A stretch of 64,000 nt of DNA from Helichrysum umbraculigerum (GCA_949592205.1 CATIUR010000005.1:109877777-109941776); one strand, 5' to 3'; shown: positions 1-10,870, counted from the first letter of the stretch. Notes: a model not told the origin generated them from the letters alone. Program-made: numbers and translations.

Positions 1-778
1 AAATATTAGATAGTTCATCTTATGATGTACCGATAGGCAATCTATATGAAGGGTATTGAGCTAGTAAGAAATGTAATGAATTAAGTAGGGATTTATCCTA
101 TGAGGATCTTTTAGCAAGGTATGACCTTAGTCTTAATTCTTGTATGATAGCGTGTTATAATCCATAATTTTGGGATCCTAATAATCATCATTTGGGAATA
201 TACTGGGTGTTGTCTCCTCTGTTGTACGAAAGTACAGACCTGGTTTCCGTCAGTATATTTAATATCAAAATAGATAAAAATAAATGAGTACAAAAGACTC
301 ATAAATTGAAAAACCAAAGCCAAGTTATGTCGCTCTGTTGTACTGAGGTACAGACCTGTCACCAATGTCTTGGTTTGAAAAATGATTGATTTAATTGGAT
401 GTTCATTATTTGGAGAATTGTGACGCGTTATCTATATGAGAGTATTTTGCTATTGAAAATCAAGGGTAAGGCCTGCTAGAATAATAATAAGTTAAGCTCA
501 ATCTCGGAAATTTAGATTGTTTAAGTGGACAACAATATCGGTAATCTGAGTGAATTATCTTTTATGGGTAATAATAATCTGATAGAATGGCTTCCCATGT
601 AAAGTTTCTTGATTGCTGAGTTTTAAGGAAGAATCGATTTTAAGATAAAAATTTGGTTTGTCGAATGTTTTGTAGTTTGTAAGTCCTTTTATGCATCGTT
701 TGCCGTTCATATTTAAAGTTTTGAATTTTTGAATTACTAGTCTACTTGAGGACAAGTAGGATTCAAGTGGGGGATGTT
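1..778 (+). mobile_element. Element A, 3' internal region (non-coding)
   Basis: This is the last stretch of a Ty3-type LTR retrotransposon before its 3' LTR. I find no convincing coding sequence; short open frames on both strands resemble no retroelement domain. It ends in a hairpin (742-759) and a purine-rich polypurine tract (761-778) directly before an LTR starting TGATGAACG. Two related hairpins with TGTAC/GTACA arms sit at 223-236 and 339-352. The element's coding part lies left of the window. Confidence 0.7.
742..778 (+). promoter_or_regulatory. Pre-PPT hairpin and polypurine tract of A
   Basis: CTACTTG-AGGA-CAAGTAG (742-759) folds into a perfect 7-bp stem with an AGGA loop. The tract ATTCAAGTGGGGGATGTT (761-778) follows and the LTR starts at 779. 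The tract is the expected primer for plus-strand DNA synthesis. The hairpin matches those of B, F and Q in loop and spacing, but carries an A-U pair where the others have G-C. Confidence 0.75.
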
Positions 779-2265
779 TGATGAACGCCAAAATGTGCTA
801 TTTTATAGTACTAATTACCCCTTAGTTTGATTAATTTCTTATGCATTTTAATTGAAATTGATACTCAATTCGTTCATATTTGCATTTAGGAATTTTCTGG
901 AGCTTGAATCGGAAAAGAAACTGAAAACGTGCGAGAATTGAAGAAAAGAAGCTAAATGAGAAAGTTTAAAGAATGGTGGTCGATGGTGAAAAAGCTGAAG
1001 AATAGCATCCATACGGCGTATGGAATCCATACAGCGTATGGATGAAGTGAGCCGGGCCGCCAGAAGACGCGGGTCAGATCCATGGGCTTTGTGATCTATA
1101 CGGCGTATGGAAATCCATACGACGTATGGATCGTTTCGACAGAAAACCTAAAAAGCTGATTTTGCCTCATTTTTAACACACACTTCACAACCCTTTTTCT
1201 CCAGTCGATTTCTTCAGATACAAAACCATTTTCCAGAGGCAATTGGAGGGATTAAAGCTAAAGGAATCAAGGGCTTTTGTTCTTTTAATTGTTATTCGAC
1301 ATTTTCGGTTCGATTTCTTTTATATCTTTCATTTGATTATGATTATGGATATGATATTGAATCTGATTATTTGTGAAATTATGATTGGCTAAGTCTTATA
1401 TACAATTGCTTAGATGATAATACTCGGATGATGATTTGATTATTGAATTGCGGATTATTTCGGTTTTTATGAATGTTTATATGTTTATTCGAAGATCCAT
1501 GTTTAATTGTTGAATCTTGATGATAACCTAGCGTGATGATCCATTAATTTATGATTGAGTTCTCTATTGATTGGTCATTATTGATGATTGTTGGTTTTAA
1601 TTGATGATTATCATTAAATAGATTGAGTTTGATAGGCTAGGATCGATTATCATTAAGAATTGGCAATGAATGTGATAACTAGTAATAGTTATAGACTTTG
1701 TTGATTCAAGTTATAAGGGTAAATCATATAAACGGTGTAGTTTTAATCCATAACATAATTCGGTGGATAACGTTAAATTGAACTGTTAGCGGGTTGAAAA
1801 CAACTTAATATCTTTCTTGATTGTGTTTAATCAATTAATCTTGTAAGGATAATTGGTATACTTGTCATGTCACAATAAGATCCACATATCTGCAATTCAA
1901 TAAAGTGATAATCGGAGTCTGAGGAAACTAGTCTAAGCAATTGTACTTCTTTTACCATTTGAATTTAATCTTTTATTTCAATTAAGTTATTTTATTATTT
2001 CTTTATCTTATAATTTAGTTTTATTCAATAAATCATTTCTTTTATAATTGTTACTCATTTGTTCGATCGGAACTAAAACGTCCCCACTTTACTGCTTTAA
2101 TTAATTGTAGCAACTTTCCATTTGTTGATATTGACATCCGTTCCCTATGTTCGACTCGGACTTACTGAGCTATACTATATATGATCAGGTATTCTTGCCT
2201 GTGTTGTGTATAGTAAGTTAAGTATTTTCTATTTTTAAAAATAAAACCCCGTTTACACGACATCA
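779..2265 (+). repeat. 3' LTR of element A
   Basis: This 1487-bp LTR starts TGATGAACGCC after the polypurine tract and ends ACGACATCA. It belongs to the same family as the 1501-bp 5' LTR of element C (26647-28147). Both start TGATRAACG, carry paired palindromes of the CCATACGCCGTATGG type in U3, and share a similar AT-rich U5 ending before an -ATCA terminus. To its right lies the 3' untranslated region of B, so A inserted into B. The element's other end is outside the window, so no target duplication can be checked. Confidence 0.8.
1009..1129 (+). promoter_or_regulatory. Paired palindromes in U3 of A
   Basis: Four imperfect copies of CCATACGCCGTATGG lie at 1009-1023, 1027-1041, 1096-1110 and 1115-1129. 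They form two pairs with start-to-start spacing of 18-19 bp. They occupy the same LTR position as in element C, where a TATA box follows directly. No clear TATA box remains here. A binding site for a dimeric transcription factor is inferred. Confidence 0.6.
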
Positions 2266-2358
2266 GGGGAGTTCTCTCGTTCTCACTCTCGTTTTTTATA
2301 TGATTGTTAGCTTCAAAATCTCATTAAAGTAGTCTATGCCATATCCCCAGCTTATCAC

Positions 2359-2490
2359 TAAGTGTGGGATTCCAGCCCAAAACTAACACTTGAGTAACAT
2401 TTTCCGATATGTTCAAACTCTAAGTGTGGGATTTTTCTCAAATCCCAACTCAAGAGAACATTAGGGACAATGTTCCTCTAAGTGTGGGAT
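2359..2490 (+). promoter_or_regulatory. Three phased PPT-like motifs and hairpin in B
   Basis: TAAGTGTGGGAT occurs at 2359-2370, 2421-2432 and 2479-2490, spaced 62 and 58 nt. The same 12-mer recurs as the real polypurine tract at 4112-4123. Between the second and third copies GAACATT-AGGGAC-AATGTTC forms a perfect 7-bp hairpin. The same order and spacing recurs in F, Q and M. The function is unknown: accessory priming sites, RNA packaging signals or RNA-end signals are possible. Confidence 0.75.
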
Positions 2491-4090
2491 AGCGGTATAG
2501 AATACCTTAGGTTTGCTTGTTTCTTGTTTCCAAAAGCAAACTCAGAAAATGTTCCTCAAAATCATAAGCTTAACTTCGACAGTGGATATGTCACTCATTC
2601 AGTTGGCTTAATTTTCATAAAAACTCACTTTTGCTAAAAATTTTCAAAATTTTTTGAGTCAAAATGTCTTAAGAAGGAGCATTTTCATATATGAGTAGGG
2701 TATTTTTGGAAATTAAGAGTAAATAAGATAGGAATTTCTTAGGTCTAAAATGATAATCTAAAAGGGGCATCGCATGGCTAGGCACAAACAAACCCAAAAA
2801 CTTGCAGTGAGGTATCTTGAGCCAATATAAGCATTGATCTTTAATGCTCACTATTCGTTTGTTTGAGTGTGCCATTGCATGCATCCGGAATTAGAACTTG
2901 CTTCTGGTATGCACTTCGAGACCACATTGGTAGAGTACCGTACGCGGTATAGGTGCAGTTAGATGACCTTGACATTCCTTAGGATTTAACCCCTTTTTAT
3001 CATATCTCTTCAAGCCCAAAACCCTTCCAACACTCATCTTTAGTGTTGATGATCCGCTTAGATAACCCTGTTGAGCCTTAGCCTGTTCGTTTCTTTCAAA
3101 ACCCTTTAAATCTTAACCCACTTATTCCACACCCACCCAAAATCTTATCTTAGAAATTTTAAACTTGTGGAAGATGTCATTTAAATGTCCTTTTTGCTTT
3201 CACTCCAAATCACAAATACTGGTGTTTACTCAAAATCTCTCGCGTGCGTTCCCTTGACAAAAAAAAATCAAAAGTTGAGAGTTTACGGTGTGAAAAATTG
3301 ACCCCAAGTAAATGCAAAGTCATCAGAATGATGAAAAAGATGAAAGAAAGAAAAGGATTTCAAATAGGGCAAAAGAAAGAAACAAAATAAAATCCCTAGA
3401 AAAGCCCAAAAATAGAAACAAAAGAAAAAGAAAAGAAAATAGAATAAAGCTAAGTGCTTCGAATCTCTCAAAAATTCCCGCTCTTATAAAAGACATAAAT
3501 TCCCTCGTGTATTTTCAAAAGATAGAAGTCAAAATAGCTATCTTATTCCCGTACTGTTATCCGTTTCCATTTTCATTAAAAAGGTTGTTTAAATAAAGTT
3601 TTTCAAAAGTTTAGAAGTCTTAAGATAAGCAAAACCCTTTACAACAACTAAAAATTCCCACTTATCCATACCCCGTAACCTTCACCTGCCATTACAACCC
3701 ACTCTGAATGTCCTGGGATAGCAAGCACCGTCCTCACCTAAGTGGTGGAGATATGATTCTCGAGCAAGCCTATGACGATGGATGTTGCATGACTGGCTTA
3801 TGAGTGATTTCGTTTGATTAGATTGATAGGTAACCCGAAACACTTTTGAGTGAATTGAGTGACCACCTTGTGAGATCGCCTGGTCATGTATATTCCAAGA
3901 TCGCGAGAATTGAAAGCATGCCTAAGAGAATCATTTTATGCCTCTGAAAGGAATACCTTACTTTCTCTTATTTCCAGGATATGTTACTTGTACATGCAGA
4001 TGGTTGTTTTTGATATGTTTTGATTCAACCCAAAAATAAACTCGTATTTTCAAAATGTTTTTCGTGAAAGCAAGTGAGAATTTTGAGTTA

Positions 4091-4126
4091 TGCTTGAGGA
4101 CAAGCAAAGTCTAAGTGTGGGATATT
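4091..4126 (+). promoter_or_regulatory. Pre-PPT hairpin and polypurine tract of B
   Basis: TGCTTG-AGGA-CAAGCA (4091-4106) is a perfect 6-bp hairpin with an AGGA loop. The tract containing TAAGTGTGGGAT follows, and the LTR begins at 4127, 20 nt after the stem. It is homologous to the hairpins of A, F and Q. Confidence 0.8.
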
Positions 4127-4487
4127 TGATGACACGCAAAAAGTCATGTTTTTGTGTGTCATTATCTCACCATTTTAGCTCAATTATTAATGAAAACACT
4201 TAAATATGAACTTAAACGTCACATTTCATCATAAGGGCTAAAATATAGACGATGTTTCAAGAATCAGCAAAAACAACCTAAAAATGAGTAAAACAGAGCA
4301 CAAACGATCATTGAATCTTCTGTTCACGTATTTTAGCACAATTTGAGCTATACTTGGAATTTTGACCTCTAACTTATGTCATTTTCTTCGTTAGGAAAAT
4401 ACGATCGCGTCGACATAAAGAACGCTCAAAACGGACATCGGATGAGGAAGTTACGCCCGAACGAAGAAATGAAGAACCGAAGGACCG

Positions 4488-4784
4488 AATACGGCTGGAC
4501 ACAGACCGTATACGGCTGAACCAGACCGTATACGGCTGGACACAGACCGTATACGGCCTGTGTAGACCGTATACAGCCTGTGCTCAGCCTTATTCGGGCC
4601 AGCTCAGCCGTATTCACCCTATGCACAGCCGTATACGGTCCAGTTCAGCCGTATTCACCCTAGCTCAGCCGTATCGTGCGTTTGGGTGATAAAAATAAGG
4701 TTTTTATTCGCCTTTGCGATACGGTTGTGCATTTCATGGTTTGGATACGGTCTACGGATACGGTTGTGCGATCTCTATATATAG
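4488..4784 (+). promoter_or_regulatory. Tandem palindrome array and TATA box of B LTR
   Basis: About ten degenerate units of 20-22 bp, each with a core like ACCGTATACGGC separated by CTGGACACAG-like spacers, run from 4488 to 4678. TATATATAG lies at 4776-4784, and a CT-rich tract at about 4850-4873 resembles a plant pyrimidine patch. The layout fits an enhancer array beside a core promoter; this function is inferred. Confidence 0.65.
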
Positions 4785-5308
4785 AAGCCTCATTTCATCA
4801 ATTTCAACAATCAATCCAACACACAATCAATCCACCAACATTCACACACACTTTCTCTCACTACTCTCTCTCTAGATTAGGTTATAATTAGTAGTAGATT
4901 AGCGGCTAGTTAGAGGGGCAATATTGTAATATCGCTTGACGCGTACTAGGAGATCTGCTCGTGTAACGTTCAAGTTGTATTCAGCTACGCTCTTATTACG
5001 GTTATATCTATCCTTTATCTATTTCATTATGATGATTGTTATTACTGTTGTCATGCTAGATTTAGGATTGGTTGCCATGATTAGCGAGTAGTGATATTGC
5101 GTGTTTGCTATGACGTAGTTAGTCGTAAATTGGTTGGAATGATGTTATAGTGCTTTGATTTACTTTCTATCTATGATTTTAAACCTATTAAACTAACGCC
5201 TTTCAACCAGTAAACGTGATTACGGCCTTAATGATGGGACGTCGCGAACCCCATCAAAGGTACTTAGTTATCTGTGTCAAACATGCATGAACATGGTCAG
5301 ATTTGTTA

Positions 5309-5530
5309 ATCGTGTAAACATCGCTTTCTAAATGAACGCTAAGTACATCGTCATCGTGGAAATACTGCTTTCTAATTCGAACGCAAAGTACACTGTGGCT
5401 ATGGAAATATGGTTTTCAAACTGAACACTAAGTACACTGGAGCCGTGGAAATACTGATTTCTACTCTGAACGCAAAGTACACTGTACCCGTGGAAATATG
5501 GTTTTCTAACTGAACGTGAATATTACACTG
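5309..5530 (+). repeat. Tandem repeat of about 45 bp in B LTR
   Basis: Roughly five degenerate copies of a unit of about 45 bp are visible, each containing GGAAATA, then TTTCTAA, then GAACGCAAAGTACACTG. They lie downstream of the TATA box. No function is evident. Confidence 0.65.
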
Positions 5531-6612
5531 TTGACAAGTTAGGGATTTATTTGGACTTAAAAGTAAGGGCTGGTTTATATCATAGATGGATAATATTATG
5601 CTTAAATACAAACTTAGTTAAGTAGTCTGGGTTAGCTTTTATGAAGCAATGTTAGGTACCGTAAGTCGGCAGATTACTCGGTATAGCGTCGACAACACCT
5701 CCGGTGTAGTTAACACGTGGAAGCCGAGGAAAAGCCGCAGTTACTAAGCCTTGTGTAATAACGGCAACTCTGTGATCAGCAGAGCTGTTACCGACTAGGT
5801 CCTTGGTTCAGCAATGGAAACACCTCAAGTGGAGTACAGTGCAGTAATCACGGAAAGAGTCGTTGTTATCGGTCTATGTGAATCACGAGTCATGACTCAA
5901 CACCCAGACTCACAAAACCATCGATAGAAAGTAATCAAGCACACCTTACAAACTTGGTCTTAAATGCTTTATTTACATAAGGTATTATTGTGGGGTTAAG
6001 AAAGGTCGGACATCGTGTTGGTTTGTCGCCTTATTCATGCACCCAGGGTTTCATCCCAGATAAGAGTCACTATACCTTCACCGGTTAGTGTTGTGGGCTG
6101 GATAAACTACTCCGATCAGAATCAGGATAGCCTAGTCGCTTAGTGACATACTGATCGAGAAATCTATCAGTAGGGGGCTAGTGCTTACTCCACAGATACC
6201 TGAAATAAATAAAATACAAACCTTTAGAACACGTTTTCATACATCATACATCATTCCAATCAATAAGGCTACCGAAATCATAGCAAACACCCTCTCTAGA
6301 TTATCTGCTATCTACATTTATTTTATCTGCTTTAATTTAAATTTTCTGCCTAAGTATAAAAAACCAAAAACAAACCACCAATCAAATCTTTTAAAACCCG
6401 CTAGATCGATAAGTACGCCTGTTTCGTCCACGATCCACAATACACTGACTCAGAGAACGACCGTAGGTCATCCTTGCTGCTATACACCAATAGTAACTAG
6501 GTATACTTAGGCCCCGCAAATACAAATTTTAAAACCCACTGACCCAGCCAAGCGGGAGGCTCGCAACGACAGGAAGCGATTCCTAAAAACCGACCGTTCG
6601 GCTGGCGTCACA

Positions 6613-7097
6613 GAGCTAAAACGATCCACTTGCGATTCTGATGTATAATTAAGAAAAACTCGCCTAATTTGTGTCATATTGATCTTCAGGAAAATACAAA
6701 ACCGTGGGCGCAAGAATCGTTCAAATCTGACAAGAAACGAAGAAGTTAGAGCCAAACGAAGATCACAAGAACTACGACTAGTGCACAAGACTTACGATCC
6801 AGCACACAAGACCACGACCCAGGGCACACCACCCCCTTTGGGGCCGTATACGCCCCTTAGAGGGCCGTATACGCCCCTTTTAGGGCCGTATACCCCCCTT
6901 TTTGGGTGGTATACCCCCTTTTTGGTGCCGGATGCACCCTATTTGCTACCGAATACGCCCCTTTTGGTATCGAATACGCCCCTTTTGGTGTCGAATTTCA
7001 TAGCTCGAGGGTGTATTTCAGTGTTAAATTGGGAGCGAGGGTGCTGAGTGTAAATTTGTAACTTGAAGCCTATAAATAGAGGCTTAACCTCTGACAC
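6613..7097 (+). repeat. LTR fragment P (U3 half)
   Basis: This fragment of a long Ty3 LTR is in + orientation. The piece near 6686 (CTTCAGGAAAATAC) parallels 4390-4400 in the B LTR. About eight units of about 20 bp with core GCCGTATACGCCCC run from 6838 to 6998, and a TATA box TATAAATAGA lies at 7071-7080. The U5 half is missing: just after the TATA box the sequence switches to an oppositely oriented LTR piece. Confidence 0.6.
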
Positions 7098-7980
7098 GCT
7101 GCCAGCAGTCATGGTCGTTTTCGCAACTGGCAGCAGTACGTCGGTGGAAGTTTTAAAATTTATATTTTGCTGGGGACCTAAGTTCTACTAGAGCTGTATA
7201 GCTAAAGTATGACCTAGGGTCATTCTGAAGAGTTAACCGTATTGTGAAACGACTTGTCGAGATGAAAGTTCAATTTAGCGATGGTTTGAAAATAGCTTTT
7301 GAGTGGGGGTTTTATACTTAGGTCCGTAATTGAAATTAAAACTAATTAAAGAAGTAAATAAAAGCGGTAGGTTGAATCAGTATAGGGGGACTTGTGTTTG
7401 TTATGACTTCGTTAGCTTTTACGTGGGGTGATGCTGTATTGGGGTTTTATATTTGAAAACTTCTTTTAAGATTTGTGTCTTGCATTCACGTAGATACCTT
7501 GTGGTGTAAACACTAGTACCCTACTGATCAGATAAACCAACCAGTATGTCACTGAGTACTAGGCTGTCAAGATTCTGATCAGATCGGACTGTCTTGAAAC
7601 CCCCCTCACCGTCTCTTATGATGAGACCAAGTGACCCTCCAGATGGGATGCAGGAATAAGGCGACAGTCCGCAATTTATCCACTGATCTTTCTTAACACA
7701 GACAAAGATATCTAAGCTAGGCGAGGCATTTAAGATTTAAGACAGGTGGTGACTGATTAACAAATACATTAATGGTTGCGATTGAGTTCAGAGATATTCG
7801 GCTGTGATACAGTCTTCAACCCACAGAGTTTTCCACAGTTACATAGTGTATTCACCCGTATTACGATCTTTCCTAGATCGCAGACTATGCTAGGATGTAA
7901 CACAGTATACAGCCTTCGACCTTTCCGTAGTTTGTACGTGTTTGTATTTCACCATAGGTGTTTCCAATGTTAAACCGGAT
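7098..7980 (-). repeat. Truncated 3' LTR of G (R-U5 half)
   Basis: Read on the minus strand this is the downstream half of an F-like LTR. The stretch 7500-7690 parallels 12840-13040 in the F LTR, sharing GGTGTAAACACTAG, CACCGTCTCTT and GACCAAGTGACCCTC. The block AAATATAAATTTTAAAACTTCC near 7147-7170 is the conserved U5 segment. The 5' half of the LTR and the 3' end of pol are deleted, so the LTR abuts the integrase reading frame of G at about 7980. Confidence 0.65.
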
Positions 7981-8823
7981 ACTTCGGCTTGCCCATTCGT
8001 CTGTGGGTGGTAAGCCTTAGAGGTCTTATGGGTGACATCATAATACTGTAATGTCCTCATAAACTGAGCACCACAGAAGTGCGTGCCCCGATCACTGATG
8101 ATCGCTTTTGGAGTTCCGAAATGAGAAAGAGTTGCTTGAGGAACTTGGTCACTACTCGTGAGTCATTGGTAGGAAATGTTTGTGCCTTGGCCCACCTGGA
8201 GACATAGTCGATAGCCACTAGAATGTATTCTTTTCCGAAGGACTTTGGGAATGGTCCCATGAAATCCAAACCACATATGTCAAAGATCTCGCAAGCCTGG
8301 ATGTTAGTAAGTGGCATTTCACTCCTCCGTGAGATACTTCCAAACCTTTGGCAAGCATCACAACATTTTACCAAGTCGTGAGCGTCTCTGAAAATGGTCG
8401 GCCAATAAAAGCCGGAATCGTATACTTTCTTTGCGGTCATGCTTGCTCCATGATGTCCTCCAGTGGGTCCGTGATGACTCTGGTGGAGAATGTTCCTTGC
8501 TTCCCTCTCGTCTACGCATCTTCTAATGATTTGGTCCGGACACACTTTGAACAAGTATGGATCGTCCCAATAGTAATTTTTTACGTCTCTATAGAATTTG
8601 CACATTCTAGAGGTGGGCATTCCCTTTGGCACAATTCCTCCAACCAGATAATTAGCGTAGTCTGCGTACCAAGGGTTATAAGTGAATTGTGATCCCTTCT
8701 GGTGGCCTCCTACATTCATGAGTTGTTCTTCAGGAAACTGATCTTGAATATCTCTGTCATTAAGCTTTTCCATAGATGGGTTCTCCAATCGACTAAGATG
8801 ATCTGATGCGACGTTTTCTAGCT
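7981..8823 (-). pseudogene. Integrase of Athila-like element G, frameshifted and truncated
   Basis: This is the integrase end of the G polyprotein, which would join retroelement DNA to the chromosome in the nucleus. The HHCC zinc-binding region is visible ([13 protein letters not shown], then CCDACQR). The first catalytic Asp lies in [11 protein letters not shown], the second in IISDRGTHF, and the Glu in HPQTNGQAEVS. A 1-nt shift near 8110-8130 moves the second half into another frame, and a 1-nt insertion near 8823 separates it from RNase H upstream. The frame is cut just after the catalytic Glu at about 7980 by the LTR fragment. No C-terminal domain remains. Confidence 0.85.
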
Positions 8824-10231
8824 CCCTTCTTATCCTTGATTTCGATGTCGAATTCCTGGAGAAGCAAAATCCATCGAAGTAGTCTTGGTTTAGCGTCTTG
8901 CTTTTTGAAAAGATACTTCAAGGCTGAGTGATCTGTATAGACAATAGTTTTGGACAAGATTAAGTAAGAACGAAATTTATCAAAAGCAAATACTACCACA
9001 AGCAGCTCCTTTTCTGTAGTAGTGTAATTCTCTTGAGCGTCGGTGAGTGTCTTGCTGGCATAGTATATTGGTGGAAAATGATTATCCTTCCTTTGCCCTA
9101 AGATAGCTCCAACAGCAAAGTCACTGGCGTCGCACATGATCTCAAATGGGAGACTCCAGTTAGGAGCAACCATGATCGGTGCATGTGTGAGCTGATCCTT
9201 CAGAATGTTGAAAGCTTTCAGATAGTCATCTGAAAAGACAAACGGAGTGTCCTTCTCGAGAAGGTGTGTCAAAGGTCGAGAAATCTTAGAGAAATCCTTA
9301 ATAAAGCGACTGTAGAATCCAGCGTGACCTAGAAAACTGCGAATGGCTTTAACAGAAGTAGGTGGCGGAAGTTTGGCAATAGTCTCAACTTTAGCTTTGT
9401 CAACTTCGATTCCAGACTTTGATATTCGGTGTCCTAGAACTATTCCTTCCTTCACCATAAAGTGGCACTTTTCCCAGTTTAAGACAAGATTCGATTCTTC
9501 GCATCGGGTTAACATTCGTTCGAGGTTGGAAAGACAAGAAGTGAAGGAGTCTCCAAAGACTGAGAAGTCGTACATGAATACTTCCATACATTGTTCAATC
9601 ATATCGTGGAATATTGCCACCATACACCTCTTGAATGTAGCAGGTGTGTTGCATAGCCCAAAAGGCATGCGTCAGTAAGCGAATGTTCCGTAAGGATATG
9701 TGAAGGTTGTCTATTCCTGGTCCTTAGGATCGAGAGGAATCTGAAAATAGCCAGAGAAACCATCAAGGAAACAGTAGAACTCGTTCCCAGATAATCTCTC
9801 CAACATTTGATTGATGAACGGCAGAGGGAAATGATCTTTTCGAGTGGCTTCGTTCAGCTTCCGATAGTCGATGCATACCCTCCAACCGGTGACGGTTCAT
9901 GTTGGAATAAGTTCTTTATCTTCGTTAGCGATAACTGTTATTCCTCCTTTCTTGGGGACAACCTGAACTGGGCTGGCCATGGGGAATCTGAAATAGGATA
10001 GATCAAGCCAGCATCCAAGAGTTTGATAACCTCCTTCTTGACCACATCCTGAATCTTCGGGTTGACTCTCCTCTGTCTCTATACATAAGTTTTGAAGTCA
10101 TCTTCCATGAGTATCTTGTGCGTGCAGTAGTTTGGACTGATCCCTTGGATATCAGAGATTTTCCATGCAATCGCCTTCTTATGTGACTTCAACGCTTGAA
10201 TAAGTTTTGCTTTCTTTTCGGGTGTAAGACC
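8800..10231 (-). pseudogene. Reverse transcriptase and RNase H of Athila-like element G, inactivated
   Basis: This is the polymerase core of an Athila/Tat-type Ty3 element. Read on the minus strand it shows ISDIQGISP, the motif A segment CFLDGFSGYF (near 9750), [25 protein letters not shown], and RNase H motifs [22 protein letters not shown] and [10 protein letters not shown]. The motif C region reads [11 protein letters not shown] where relatives have FMDDF, so the first catalytic Asp is Tyr. Stops also occur at 10232 (TAA), near 10080, and near 9675 where TAC-CGA-CGC is expected but TAC-TGA-CGC is found. The reading frame is otherwise well kept, so inactivation is moderately recent. Confidence 0.9.
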
Positions 10232-10870
10232 TTATGCAATTATAACAGGTAAATGAGAGGTTCCTTCAAGAAAAGCATACTTCAGATAAGAGAGTAGTTC
10301 CTTCAATTCTAACTCGGGTGGTTCTTCAGTGGAAGGCTTCATTCGAGCTATCTCGTCTCTTTGTAACTCATCATACTCCGTTTGGAATTCTGGTTCGTTT
10401 GGAGATGAGTCTGCTGTATTGGCTGATGCTATTTCTACTAATTCTGTCTCATTAGAGAGTGCATTCTTCTTCAGCTCGTATTTGCTTATAAATGATGAGG
10501 AGGTTGCATTGTCTTTAGTAAAGATGATATTGTTGTTGTCGGTGAATCCAAACCTCTGAAATTGAGCTGTTGAAGAAGTACTTATGGTGATTTCTGGATT
10601 TTGTGGTGCACAACCTTCAGATAGTTGCGGCTCAGCTGAGATTTCTGATTCCATCTCCTCAAAAGATTTGAGAATTTCAGCTACTGAAGGAGATGAATCA
10701 GTTTGACCCCTTTGTAAGATTGGTAGAGGCATGCCTTCGCCTAAGGGAACATCAACAAAGGAGTTGTTTGTAGGAGTGCTGTCAGGTGGTGCAAGAGGAT
10801 ACTTCATTTCAGATAAAGGAAATAGCAGCTCCTCAGAGTGTGCTATTTTGTCAGAGATAGCTGAGCAGAG
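10232..10870 (-). pseudogene. Protease-RT linker of element G
   Basis: This acidic, Ser/Thr-rich linker lies between protease and reverse transcriptase. It ends in PPELELKELLSYLKYAFL, the usual lead-in to the reverse transcriptase of Athila-type polyproteins. It is in the same frame as the upstream gag-protease segment, separated only by one TGA at 10871-10873 (probably a former CGA). It ends at a TAA at 10232, beyond which homology continues in frame. Confidence 0.8.

Larger units (their letters stand above)
2266..4126 (+). mobile_element. Element B, 3' untranslated region
   Basis: This non-coding region leads to the 3' LTR of B. It is collinear with the 3' untranslated regions of F (reverse strand, 24592-14835, interrupted by T), Q (58430-56678) and fragment M. 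Shared blocks include three TAAGTGTGGGAT motifs (2359, 2421, 2479), the hairpin GAACATT-AGGGAC-AATGTTC just before the third, CATGGCTAGGCAC near 2773, and a block around 3770-3800. The coding part of B would lie beyond the insertion of A and is not in the window. Confidence 0.8.
4127..6612 (+). repeat. 3' LTR of element B
   Basis: This 2486-bp LTR starts TGATGACACGC after the polypurine tract and ends GGCGTCACA. Both ends align with the F LTR, which starts TGATGTGAC and ends GACGACA. Near its end is a block, GCCCCGCAAATACAAATTTT, also found in the F, D, Q and G LTRs. The U3 holds a tandem array of CCGTATACGG-like units (4488-4678) and a TATA-like TATATATAG (4776-4784). A tandem repeat of about 45 bp lies at 5309-5530. 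Short open frames here look spurious. Confidence 0.8.

Noticed and set aside
3312..3596. Lys-rich open frame in the 3' region of B
   Set aside because: A-rich low-complexity sequence; the equivalent regions of F and Q do not keep the frame.
4488..4678. Possible CRISPR or centromeric satellite
   Set aside because: Units are about 20 bp, degenerate and confined to an LTR U3 next to a TATA box.
6181..6510. 109-codon open frame in the B LTR
   Set aside because: Lies in LTR sequence, is not kept in the F LTR and has no recognisable domain.
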